A stretch of DNA of 41,743 nt from Myxococcota bacterium. Lineage in GTDB: Bacteria > Myxococcota_A > UBA796 > UBA9615 > JAKLKC01. The DNA lies in assembly GCA_023150875.1 (NCBI GenBank), contig JAKLKC010000055.1, positions 1-41,743 of the forward strand, given 5' to 3'. Below, piece after piece: positions 1 through 7,112 of this stretch; position 1 is the first letter of the stretch, and each line of letters begins with the position of its first letter. Both the position numbers and the translations under genes were made by a program. The notes under the pieces were generated by a model that did not search any database, was not told where the DNA came from, and was given only the letters and a program-made list of their open reading frames with translations.

Positions 1-1887
1 CGCCAGGGGCTCGCCCTCGGCCACCCTCCCCCCCTCCAAGCCCCGGAACAGGCCGACGTAGCGGACCTCCCCCGGCCGCGGCGGCGGGACCAGCCCCCGG
101 ACCCGCGCCCGGAACCCCGACGACGGCCCCCCCCACTCCCTCCACTCCCTCTCGACGCGACCCTCGGGATCGGGCAGGAAGACCAGCACGGGGCCCCCGG
201 AGTGGGGGTTGGGGATCTCGGCGCGCACCGCGAAGCCGGGGACGACGGGCACCCGCGGGCGATGCGCGATGTGGGGATCGGGGCCCATGGGCGGCCGGGT
301 GTCCAGGACCAGGGCGTCGAATCGATGGGCGAAGGCGACGAACCGCGTCGTCGAGCCCCGGGAGCTGTGGTAGCGCCGCGCGGGGTCCTCCTCCCACTCG
401 TGGTCGAACCGGAGATCGGCGCCGTCCCAGAGGTCGGGGGAGGCGCGGACCCTCATCATCCAGCCGTGGACGAAGATCTCCGTCCCCACCGTGGGGGAGT
501 GGACCCCGATCCGGGGCCCCGCCCAGTCCACCCGCGCCCGGAGCAGGGCGTGGTAGGCGAGGGGAGGGACGACCATCCGCAGGGCCGCCGGCCGGGCCCA
601 CCCGGAGTGCTGGAACGCCTGGTGGACCTCCCAGGGGGGAGTGACCCCGGCGGCGACCGGCGCCGGGGCGAGGTTCAGCGCGGCGAGGACGCCCACCGCC
701 CCCGCGGCGGCGGCCCGGCGGACGGAGGGGGCGGGGAGCCACGGCGCCGGGTGGCGGGTGAGGCGGTCCAGGCCCTCCCCCATCGCCGCGGCCAGCAGGG
801 GCAGCAGGGGCAGGAAGTAGCGGCTGTTCTCCCACGCGAAGACCGCCCCCACCACGGCGGCGGGGAACGCCGTCGCCCCGATGAGCACCGCCCGGCCGGG
901 GGCGTGGGGCCGGGCCCACGCCGCCACCAGGCACACCGTCGAGAACACGGCCAGGGGCGCGGACATCAGGTCCCGGCCCAGGGCGCGGGCCACGTCCTCC
1001 AGCGCGCTCTCCCGGTATCCGTCGGGGCGTGTGTTCGCCTCCACGAGCCCCGCCTGGTCCATGGCGTGGCCCAGGTACCAGGGCAGGGCGAGGACCAGCA
1101 CCGACGCCCCGATCCCCAGCAGGGCCGGGACGCCGGTCCTCGGGCGGGCCAGGGCCCGGACCGCCGTCAGGGCCAGCGGGACCACCAGGTACACCGCCGC
1201 CCCCTGCTTCGAGAGGATGGCGGCAGACACCACGGCCCCCAGCAGGGCCCCCCGCCTCCACGACGGGGGCACGGGCTCCCGGACCATCAGGAGTACCGCC
1301 AGCCCCACCCACGCCGCGGCGGCGAACTCCCCCTTGAGCACCCGCGAGAACCCGACGAACCCGGGCATCGCCAGCAGCGAACCCGCCGCCAGCACCCCGG
1401 CCCGGGGGGAGGCCCGCGCCGCCGCGATCCCGAAGGCCGCGGCGAGCAACAGGGCGGCGGAGATCAGGTTCGCCGCCCGCACGGCGCCGGGATCGCTCCC
1501 AAGGGCGAGGAGGACGGGGATCGCCTGGATCCGGGGCATGGGCGGGTAGATGTCGGTGGCGGGCGCCTTCCAGAGCTCCCTCAGGGCCGTCACCAGGGCC
1601 CCGTGCCGCCGCGCGTCCTGCTCGACGGCCAGGAACCTCCCGGCGACGCCCCTCTCGTCGAAGAGGGGCGGCAGGGAGTGGCGGGAGTCGAAGACCGCGT
1701 TGGAGGCGGCGAGGGCCAGGAGCATCGCCCCGAGGGCCAGCACCGGCGGCGGGAGGACCCGGGCGAGCGGACCCCGCCAGCCCTTCCGGGCGCCCGGCGG
1801 GGGTGCGGCCTGGCCACCCACCCGGCCCGGGCGGGTCGCTCCGCCTTCCTCTCCGCCCGTGGGGGAGGCCGCTCCGATGTCCCGCAT
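1..1887 (-). CDS. GT-C-type membrane glycosyltransferase, partial (runs off left edge)
   Basis: Reading the minus strand from an ATG at 1887 gives 629 codons without a stop to base 1, so the C-terminus lies outside the window. After a Pro/Gly-rich cytoplasmic start come many hydrophobic helices (for example around AAFGIAAARA, LLGIGASVLVLALPWYLGHA and FLPLLPLLAAAMG), then a soluble region of about 200 residues. A first-loop segment with FDERG, a later YPPMP segment and the helix-rich N-half plus soluble C-half resemble the GT39/ArnT class of GT-C enzymes, which use polyprenyl-phosphate sugars on the periplasmic side. It is divergent from a Nudix gene. A protein of similar design lies at 39797-41626. 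Family is inferred from topology and weak motifs; acceptor and sugar are unknown. Confidence 0.6.
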   Translation of the reverse strand, partial: MRDIGAASPTGGEEGGATRPGRVGGQAAPPPGARKGWRGPLARVLPPPVLALGAMLLALAASNAVFDSRHSLPPLFDERGVAGRFLAVEQDARRHGALVTALRELWKAPATDIYPPMPRIQAIPVLLALGSDPGAVRAANLISAALLLAAAFGIAAARASPRAGVLAAGSLLAMPGFVGFSRVLKGEFAAAAWVGLAVLLMVREPVPPSWRRGALLGAVVSAAILSKQGAAVYLVVPLALTAVRALARPRTGVPALLGIGASVLVLALPWYLGHAMDQAGLVEANTRPDGYRESALEDVARALGRDLMSAPLAVFSTVCLVAAWARPHAPGRAVLIGATAFPAAVVGAVFAWENSRYFLPLLPLLAAAMGEGLDRLTRHPAPWLPAPSVRRAAAAGAVGVLAALNLAPAPVAAGVTPPWEVHQAFQHSGWARPAALRMVVPPLAYHALLRARVDWAGPRIGVHSPTVGTEIFVHGWMMRVRASPDLWDGADLRFDHEWEEDPARRYHSSRGSTTRFVAFAHRFDALVLDTRPPMGPDPHIAHRPRVPVVPGFAVRAEIPNPHSGGPVLVFLPDPEGRVEREWREWGGPSSGFRARVRGLVPPPRPGEVRYVGLFRGLEGGRVAEGEPLA

Positions 1888-2022
1888 CGGCGCATGGTAT
1901 TCCCTAACGCTCGGTCGGGGCCATCCTGGGCCCCGATCTCGGGTCCGCCGGGGCGACGAGCCGGCCTCCGGGTCCGCTTCTTGCCGCCGCCCCGCCCCGG
2001 GGAGGCCGGCGCGGGGGTCTCG

Positions 2023-2493
2023 ATGGAACGACCCATGGCGGGGAGGACGACCGGGGAGGGTACGCCGACGGTCCACCGGGTCTCGGCGGGAGGCGTCGCC
2101 TTCCAGCGGGGGGACGGCGGGCCCCGGGTGGTGCTGGTGCGGGTGGGGTCGCCGGGCCGCTGGCAGCTCCCCAAGGGCCTGGTGGAGCCCGGAGAGACCC
2201 GGGAGGAGGCGGCGCGGCGCGAGGTCCGGGAGGAGGCGGGCATCGAGGCCACGCCGCTCGCTCCCCTGGACTCCGTGGAGTTCTTCTTCTCCGGCAGGGG
2301 CGCCGAGGGCGGGTACCGGGTCCACAAGCGCGTGTACTTCTTCCTGATGGAGTACGTCGGGGGCGACGTCGCCGACCACGACCGCGAGGTGGAGGAGGCC
2401 CGCTGGTTCACCCTCGACGAGGCCGCCGCCCGCCTGACCTACGACAACGAACGCTCCGTGCTCTCCCGAGCGCGCGCCCTCATCGGATCGTGA
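2023..2493 (+). CDS. Nudix hydrolase
   Basis: The 156-residue protein carries a complete Nudix box, GLVEPGETREEAARREVREE followed by AGI, which fits GX5EX7REUXEEXGU. This box binds Mg2+ and cleaves nucleoside diphosphates linked to another moiety. An upstream SAGGVAF strand and the WQLPKG lead-in are typical of small Nudix enzymes of the MutT/Ap4A-hydrolase kind, and EEARWFTLDEA near the end is a usual Nudix C-terminal helix. The substrate cannot be deduced. ATG 2023 is preferred; a second ATG at 2035 is possible. The stop codon overlaps a GTG that could open a longer form of the following nuclease gene. Confidence 0.88.
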   Translation: MERPMAGRTTGEGTPTVHRVSAGGVAFQRGDGGPRVVLVRVGSPGRWQLPKGLVEPGETREEAARREVREEAGIEATPLAPLDSVEFFFSGRGAEGGYRVHKRVYFFLMEYVGGDVADHDREVEEARWFTLDEAAARLTYDNERSVLSRARALIGS

Positions 2494-2669
2494 CCGCGCG
2501 CCCGGACCCGCTCGCGAGCGTGATCGCGCCCGTGCTCCCGCCCGTGATCGCGCTCGCGCTCCGGCCCGTGCCCGAGCCCGCGCTCCCCCTCACACTCCCT
2601 CCTCCCCGCGTGACACCCCTCCCAAGACCCGCTACCCTCCCCACCGCGCCCCTCCGCCCCGCATCCGCC
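2494..2669. repeat. Spacer with tandem 24-bp GC-rich repeat
   Basis: This gap between the Nudix and nuclease genes holds two adjacent 24-bp copies at 2520-2543 and 2544-2567 that agree at 21 of 24 positions, followed by a decaying third copy. A gctcgcgagc palindrome sits at 2510-2519. The frame of the downstream gene stays open through the tract and could add a 60-residue Pro/Ala-rich extension from GTG 2490, but the repeat character argues for non-coding sequence. Confidence 0.55.
2610..2638 (+). promoter_or_regulatory. Predicted sigma70-type promoter for nuclease gene
   Basis: A -35 box GTGACA (2610-2615; 5 of 6 to consensus) is followed after exactly 17 bp by TACCCT (2633-2638; 4 of 6). 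It lies about 30 bp before ATG 2670, which supports that start over the upstream GTG. Prediction by pattern only. Confidence 0.45.
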
Positions 2670-3647
2670 ATGCTCCTGCCCGACCTCGCCGCCATCCTGA
2701 AGGGCCGCCTGGAGTCCCCGGGCGAGCTCCTGACCGCTCCCGATCCCGCCGCCCTGGGCGCGGCGATCCTGCGGCAGCTCCGTCAGGCGCCCGAGGCCAC
2801 CGGCCCGGGCTTCCGGGCCTCCCAGCTCGGACGCTGCATCCGCCAGCTCGCCTTCCATCACCACGGCGTGCGGCCCGACGGGCGGGAGGTCGACTACCGC
2901 GCCCGAGCCACCTTCGCCCTCGGGGACGTCACCGAGCTGCTCCTGGTCACCGCCCTGGCCGAGGCCCTCGCCACCGGCGCCGCGCCGGGCTGGCGGCTGG
3001 GGGAGGTCCGGGGCGCCGGTGGCCAGGGGACGGTGGAGCTCGCGCTGGACGTCCCCACCCCCCGGGGGGGCGTGCGCGTCGTCGTCCCCGGGCACCCCGA
3101 CGGGATCCTGCACGGGCCCGGGGACCTCCCCGGCCAGCCGGTGGCGCTGCTGGAGGTCAAGAGCACGTCGTCCTACGGCTTCACCGCGTGGGAGCGCTCC
3201 CTCCGCTCCGGCGCCGGCGGCTGGGGCCCCGGCGACGCCTACTGGTGGCAGCTCCAGGCCTACCTCCACTCCGTCGGGGCGGCGTGGGGCTACGTACTGG
3301 CCCTCTGCAAGGACTCGGGGGCCATCGCGGGGTGGTGGCAGGAGAGGGACGAGGGCTTCCCGGAACGCCTGTCCCGGCGCCTGTCCCAGGTCGTGTCCTC
3401 GGCCGGTCCCCACGACGTCCCCCGGGAGGGCCCCGGCGGCCCCATCGGTCCGGTGGAGCGGATCGGCGCGCGGGGGCGGCCCCTGAAGGGCCACGGGGAC
3501 CTGCCCTCCTTCCCCTGCGGCTACTGCGCCTGGTACCGGCCGTGCTGGGGCCCCCGCCTGGAGGAGAGGGTGTCGGTGGACTGGCGCGGCCGTCCGTCCC
3601 GGGCGCTCCGACTCCGGGAGGAGACGGAGGGTGGCGAGGGGGCGTGA
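2670..3647 (+). CDS. PD-(D/E)XK nuclease with Cas4/AddB-type Fe-S cysteines
   Basis: The 325-residue protein has the RecB-nuclease core: GHPDG (D144), then LEVKS (E162, K164), then a Q-containing helix in WWQLQAYLHSVG. One cysteine near the N-terminus (C56, in GRCIRQ) and three near the C-terminus in CGYCAWYRPCW (C283, C286, C292; spacing C-x2-C-x5-C) match the four ligands of the 4Fe-4S cluster that staples Cas4 and AddB nuclease domains. Such enzymes cut or resect DNA ends. No cas gene, helicase partner or phage gene adjoins it, so it is an orphan that could serve repair or defence. It converges on the methyltransferase gene with a 25-bp gap. A GTG at 2490 would extend it by 60 low-complexity residues. 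Confidence 0.78.
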   Translation: MLLPDLAAILKGRLESPGELLTAPDPAALGAAILRQLRQAPEATGPGFRASQLGRCIRQLAFHHHGVRPDGREVDYRARATFALGDVTELLLVTALAEALATGAAPGWRLGEVRGAGGQGTVELALDVPTPRGGVRVVVPGHPDGILHGPGDLPGQPVALLEVKSTSSYGFTAWERSLRSGAGGWGPGDAYWWQLQAYLHSVGAAWGYVLALCKDSGAIAGWWQERDEGFPERLSRRLSQVVSSAGPHDVPREGPGGPIGPVERIGARGRPLKGHGDLPSFPCGYCAWYRPCWGPRLEERVSVDWRGRPSRALRLREETEGGEGA

Positions 3648-3672
3648 CCGCGCCCGCCTCCGCCCGGCTCAG

Positions 3673-4713
3673 TCACCGCCGCGGCTTCAGCCCCGGCACC
3701 AGCCACTGGGTCCCCGCGCGCAGGGGGATGGGACGCCCCGGCATCAACCCGGCGCCGGTCATCCAACCGGCGATCTCCGCCTCGGACCACGCCTTGGACG
3801 CGCTCGCCACCGCCCCATAGAGGTTCGCCAGGGCGCCGTGCTGGTCGCCGTGCTCGTGCCTCGGCGCCGCGTCGTAGACCACCAGCGTCCCCTCGGGGCG
3901 CAGCGCCGCCGCGGCCCGGGCGACGAGGTCGCGGTTCTGCTCGCCGTCGAAGTGGTGGATGAGCTGGCCGACGAAGACGATGTCGTAGGTCTCGGCCTCC
4001 AACTCGTCCCGGGTCGCGTCCCCGGCGCGGTGGACCACCCGGTCCCCCATGTCCTCCCGCGCCAGGAGGGGCGCGGCGTGCTCGATGGCCTCGGGCAGGT
4101 CCAGCACCGTGGACCGCAGGCCGGGATATCGCCGGCAGAACGCCACGGAGACGAACCCGTGGGACCCTCCCACGTCCAGCATCCGCCGGGGGTTCCGCCG
4201 CACCGGCGCCTTCCGCACGATCTCCGGAGCCGTGTTCCGGGCGAGGGAGTACATCGCCTGCTGGTAGAGCTTCCAGTCCGCCTGGGACATCTGGTCGTGC
4301 ATGTGGACGGTGTGCCCGGTGCGGACGTAGTCCTCGTACTGCTCGACGAAGCGCCACTCCACGAACTGGAAGAGCACTTTGTCGCGCAGGGAGCGGGGGC
4401 TGTCCTGGAGCAGCCACGTCCTCGCCAGGCGCCCCAGTCCGTACCTCCCCTTCCGCCGGGTGACGTACCCGGTGCCCGTCAGCGCGTCCAGCAGGCGGGC
4501 CACGGCCCGGGGGTCGCTGTCGCACCGCCGCGCCACGTCTTCCGCCGTGAGCGGCCCCTTCGCCAGCGCCTCGAAGGCGCCGACCTTGGTCGCCACCATC
4601 ACCGTCCGGGCCAGGAAGACCGAGATGAAGGTGTCGTACAGGGGGACCGGCGCCACGCCGGCCGCGACGGCCAGCCTCTCGGCGACGGACTCCGGGATCG
4701 CTCCCACGCGCAT
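3673..4713 (-). CDS. SAM-dependent O-methyltransferase with winged-helix N-domain
   Basis: The 346-residue protein has an N-terminal dimerisation/winged-helix region (about residues 15-110, including TKVGAFEALAKGPLTAEDVA) followed by a class I methyltransferase fold. Motif I is RMLDVGGSHGFVSVAF, an acidic residue (STVLDLPEAIE) caps the second strand, and VGQLIHHF is the post-motif strand. This layout is that of the O-methyltransferase family 2 / hydroxyneurosporene-type enzymes, which methylate small hydroxylated compounds. No biosynthetic partner lies beside it, so the substrate is unknown. ATG 4713 begins just before the conserved region; GTG 4824, preceded by cggag, would add 37 residues. 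Confidence 0.75.
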   Translation of the reverse strand: MRVGAIPESVAERLAVAAGVAPVPLYDTFISVFLARTVMVATKVGAFEALAKGPLTAEDVARRCDSDPRAVARLLDALTGTGYVTRRKGRYGLGRLARTWLLQDSPRSLRDKVLFQFVEWRFVEQYEDYVRTGHTVHMHDQMSQADWKLYQQAMYSLARNTAPEIVRKAPVRRNPRRMLDVGGSHGFVSVAFCRRYPGLRSTVLDLPEAIEHAAPLLAREDMGDRVVHRAGDATRDELEAETYDIVFVGQLIHHFDGEQNRDLVARAAAALRPEGTLVVYDAAPRHEHGDQHGALANLYGAVASASKAWSEAEIAGWMTGAGLMPGRPIPLRAGTQWLVPGLKPRR

Positions 4714-4882
4714 GTACACCTCGGCGCGTCGCCTCGCCTCGGCCCACGGGAGGACGGCGCGGGGACGCGGGGGTTGGAAGGCGGCCTCCGCCCGGCCGCA
4801 CCGTGCCGGCGCGACACGGTCCACGGGCGGACTCCGGGGACCGGTCCGGCGGGGCCCCTCCCCGACGCCCGGCGCCAGGGGA

Positions 4883-4910
4883 ACGCTACTTCCGGGGGGC
4901 GGGCGGTCAA
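4883..4910 (-). promoter_or_regulatory. Possible promoter for methyltransferase gene
   Basis: On the minus strand TTGACC (4905-4910; 5 of 6) is followed after 16 bp by TAGCGT (4883-4888; 3 of 6). The leader to ATG 4713 would be about 165 nt, or about 50 nt if translation starts at GTG 4824. The weak -10 keeps confidence low. Confidence 0.35.
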
Positions 4911-5102
4911 GGGCGGCGGTGCAAGGCTTCGGCACTCGCTCCCGTTCCCTGCGGCCCCGCCCGCGCCGCGGGAAGACGGATCGCCGCCCCCTCGCCCGGG
5001 ACACCTTGCCCCCGGACCCGGGAACGCTAGTATCCGACGTTGGCCCCGGCGCCGAACTGCTCACGGAAGGGCGCGACCCCGGGCCGGAGAGGACCCGACC
5101 CC
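4911..5102 (+). promoter_or_regulatory. Divergent spacer with predicted promoter for the histidine kinase operon
   Basis: Within this spacer TTGCCC (5006-5011) is separated by 16 bp from TAGTAT (5028-5033), giving a plausible sigma70-like promoter about 65 nt before ATG 5103. The ribosome site ggagagga lies 9 nt before that ATG. Nothing else was recognised in the spacer. Confidence 0.42.
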
Positions 5103-6500
5103 ATGATGCTGGCGTCGCCGACGCGGGCCCGGGGGACCTTTTCCCCGGCAGGCGATCCTCCCGGAGTGGACGCCCTCCCCTGGGGCTCCCACCTTTGCCA
5201 CTTCTACCGGACCGGAGGCGACCTGCTGGACGTCCTGATCCCCTTCTTCCGGGAGGGGATCGCGCGCCACGAGGCGTGCGTCTGGGTGGCCGCTCCGCCG
5301 GTGTCCGCGGGGGAGGCCCGGGCCGCGCTGGGGGCGGCCGTCGCCGACCTGGCGGAGCGGATCTCCCGGGGGCAGGTCGTCGTCGTCGGTCACCAGGAGT
5401 GGCGCGCCCGGGGGGCCGGCGCCACCGCGGTCGGCGACGCCCCCTGGGCCGTCGAGGCCGGCCGGGCCGCGGAGGGAGGCTTCCGTGGGACGCGGCTGGC
5501 AGGGAACGCCTCGTGGCTGGACCATGCCGCTCCCTGCGGCTGCGCCGAGCACGAGGGCCGGGTCCGCGAGGCGTTCGTCGCCCACCGGGTCGCCGGACTG
5601 TGCGGCTATCGCCTCGACCGCTGCGGCCCCATCGACGCCCTCGACGCGGCGCGAAGCCACCAGGCCACCCTGCTCCGCCGCGGCGGCCGGTGGGAGAGGA
5701 TCGAAGGGCCGTCGCCCCAGCGGGCCACGGAGGACCTCCACCGCCACGCCCTGGAGCTGGAGCGCCGCGTGGAGGAGCGCACGGCCCTCCTGGAGGACGC
5801 CCTCCGGGCCCGGGACGAGTTCCTCTCGGTGGCGGCCCACGAGCTCCGGACCCCCCTGGCTTCCCTGAAGCTCTACGTGGAGATCCTCGCCCGCGCCGCC
5901 CAGCGGGGCCCCCTGGACGCCGCGGACGCCTCGCGCCGCCTGGAGCGCGCCCGGGTGCAGTGCGACCGCCTGGACGCCCTGCTCAACAACCTGCTGGACC
6001 TCTCCCGGATCCGCTCGGGGAGGATCGCCCTCTTCCCCGAGGAGTTGGACCTGGCGGCGCTGGCGGGACAGGCCCATGCGCGCTTCTCCGACGAGCTCGC
6101 CCGGTCGGGCCGGCCGTTCCGGTTGGACGCCCCGGCGCCGGTGCTCGGACGTTGGGACCTGCTCCGCCTGGAGCAGGTGTTCAACAACCTCATCGCCAAC
6201 GCCGTCCGCCACGCCCCGGGCGCCGCGGTGGAGGTGTCCGTGCGGGCCCGCGCCGACCGCGCCCTGCTGACGGTGCGGGACGAGGGGCCGGGGATCGCCG
6301 CGGAGGTCCTCCCCTCCCTCTTCGAGAGCTACGCCCAGGCCACCCCCTCCCGGGGGGGGATCGGGCTCGGCCTCTGGATCGTCCGCCGGATCGTCGAGGC
6401 CATGGGCGGGACGGTGGCGGTGGAGAGCAGGCCGGGCCGGGGCACCGCGTTCACCGCGGACCTGCCGCTGCGGGCCGGCGGGGGGGAGGACCCGCCGTGA
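5103..6500 (+). CDS. MEDS-domain sensor histidine kinase
   Basis: The 465-residue cytoplasmic kinase begins with a MEDS domain (about residues 18-175): WGSHLCHFY, then DVLIPFFREGIARHEACVWV, the pattern of the MEDS/DcmR sensory family, first noted in methanogen and methylotroph regulators of one-carbon or hydrocarbon signals. A short coiled coil (HALELERRVEERTALLEDAL) leads to the HisKA H-box AAHELRTP with phospho-acceptor H246. The ATPase domain shows the N-box EQVFNNLIANAVRH, the G1 box DEGPGIA and the G2 box GIGLGLWIV. No membrane segment is seen, so the signal is likely intracellular. Start chosen by ggagagga 9 nt upstream. Its stop overlaps the response-regulator start (GTGA), so the two are co-translated partners. 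Confidence 0.88.
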   Translation: MMLASPTRARGTFSPAGDPPGVDALPWGSHLCHFYRTGGDLLDVLIPFFREGIARHEACVWVAAPPVSAGEARAALGAAVADLAERISRGQVVVVGHQEWRARGAGATAVGDAPWAVEAGRAAEGGFRGTRLAGNASWLDHAAPCGCAEHEGRVREAFVAHRVAGLCGYRLDRCGPIDALDAARSHQATLLRRGGRWERIEGPSPQRATEDLHRHALELERRVEERTALLEDALRARDEFLSVAAHELRTPLASLKLYVEILARAAQRGPLDAADASRRLERARVQCDRLDALLNNLLDLSRIRSGRIALFPEELDLAALAGQAHARFSDELARSGRPFRLDAPAPVLGRWDLLRLEQVFNNLIANAVRHAPGAAVEVSVRARADRALLTVRDEGPGIAAEVLPSLFESYAQATPSRGGIGLGLWIVRRIVEAMGGTVAVESRPGRGTAFTADLPLRAGGGEDPP

Positions 6501-6964
6501 CCGGGTCGGTCCTCGTGGTCGAGGACGATCCCGGCCTCGCCGAGGCCCTGGCGGAGGCGCTGGCCGGGGAGGGCTACCGGGTCCACGTCTCCCCCCACGG
6601 GGCGGCGGCCCTGGAGTGGCTGGGCGAGTCCCGCCGGCCGGACCTGGTGCTGGTGGACGTGATGATGCCGGTGATGGACGGTCCGACCTTCCGCCTGCGG
6701 CAGCTCGCGGACCCCGGCCTGGCGGCGATCCCCACCCTGGCGATGACCGCGGCCGTGGACCACCGCCTCTTCCAGATGCGGGTGGACGGCTGGCTCCGGA
6801 AGCCCATCCCCCTGGAGTCCCTGCTGGCGGCGGCCCGTCGCTGGTGCCCCACGGGAGCCCTCCCCCGCTGGGCGGGGGAACGCAGCGTGCCCCCCGGGGT
6901 GACGGGGCGGCACGCCCGGGGAGCCCCCGGCCCGGAGTGGCGCCCTGGCACGCCGGCGAAGTGA
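6497..6964 (+). CDS. Single-domain (CheY-like) response regulator
   Basis: The 155-residue protein is one receiver domain: acidic pocket EDDPG, phospho-acceptor D54 in LVLVDVMMPVMDG, switch Thr T84 in AMTA, and K102 in LRKP. After about residue 118 there is only a Gly/Pro/Arg-rich tail with no DNA-binding or enzymatic domain, so output must come through protein contact or phosphorelay. It starts at GTG 6497 inside the kinase stop codon, a GTGA overlap implying coupled translation and a cognate pair. The tail may be a linker of no fixed structure. Confidence 0.87.
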   Translation: MTGSVLVVEDDPGLAEALAEALAGEGYRVHVSPHGAAALEWLGESRRPDLVLVDVMMPVMDGPTFRLRQLADPGLAAIPTLAMTAAVDHRLFQMRVDGWLRKPIPLESLLAAARRWCPTGALPRWAGERSVPPGVTGRHARGAPGPEWRPGTPAK

Positions 6965-7112
6965 CGCGGGCGCGCGTCCGTGGCCGCGCTCCGCGCCTCC
7001 TCCCCCACCTTCGCCCCCTCCTCCCCACCCTCCCGTGCTACCCTATCTCCCGCGGAGCGCCCTCGGGGGCCGGTCCGAGCCGTGCCCGCGCCCCCGAGGT
7101 CCGCCCGCCGCC

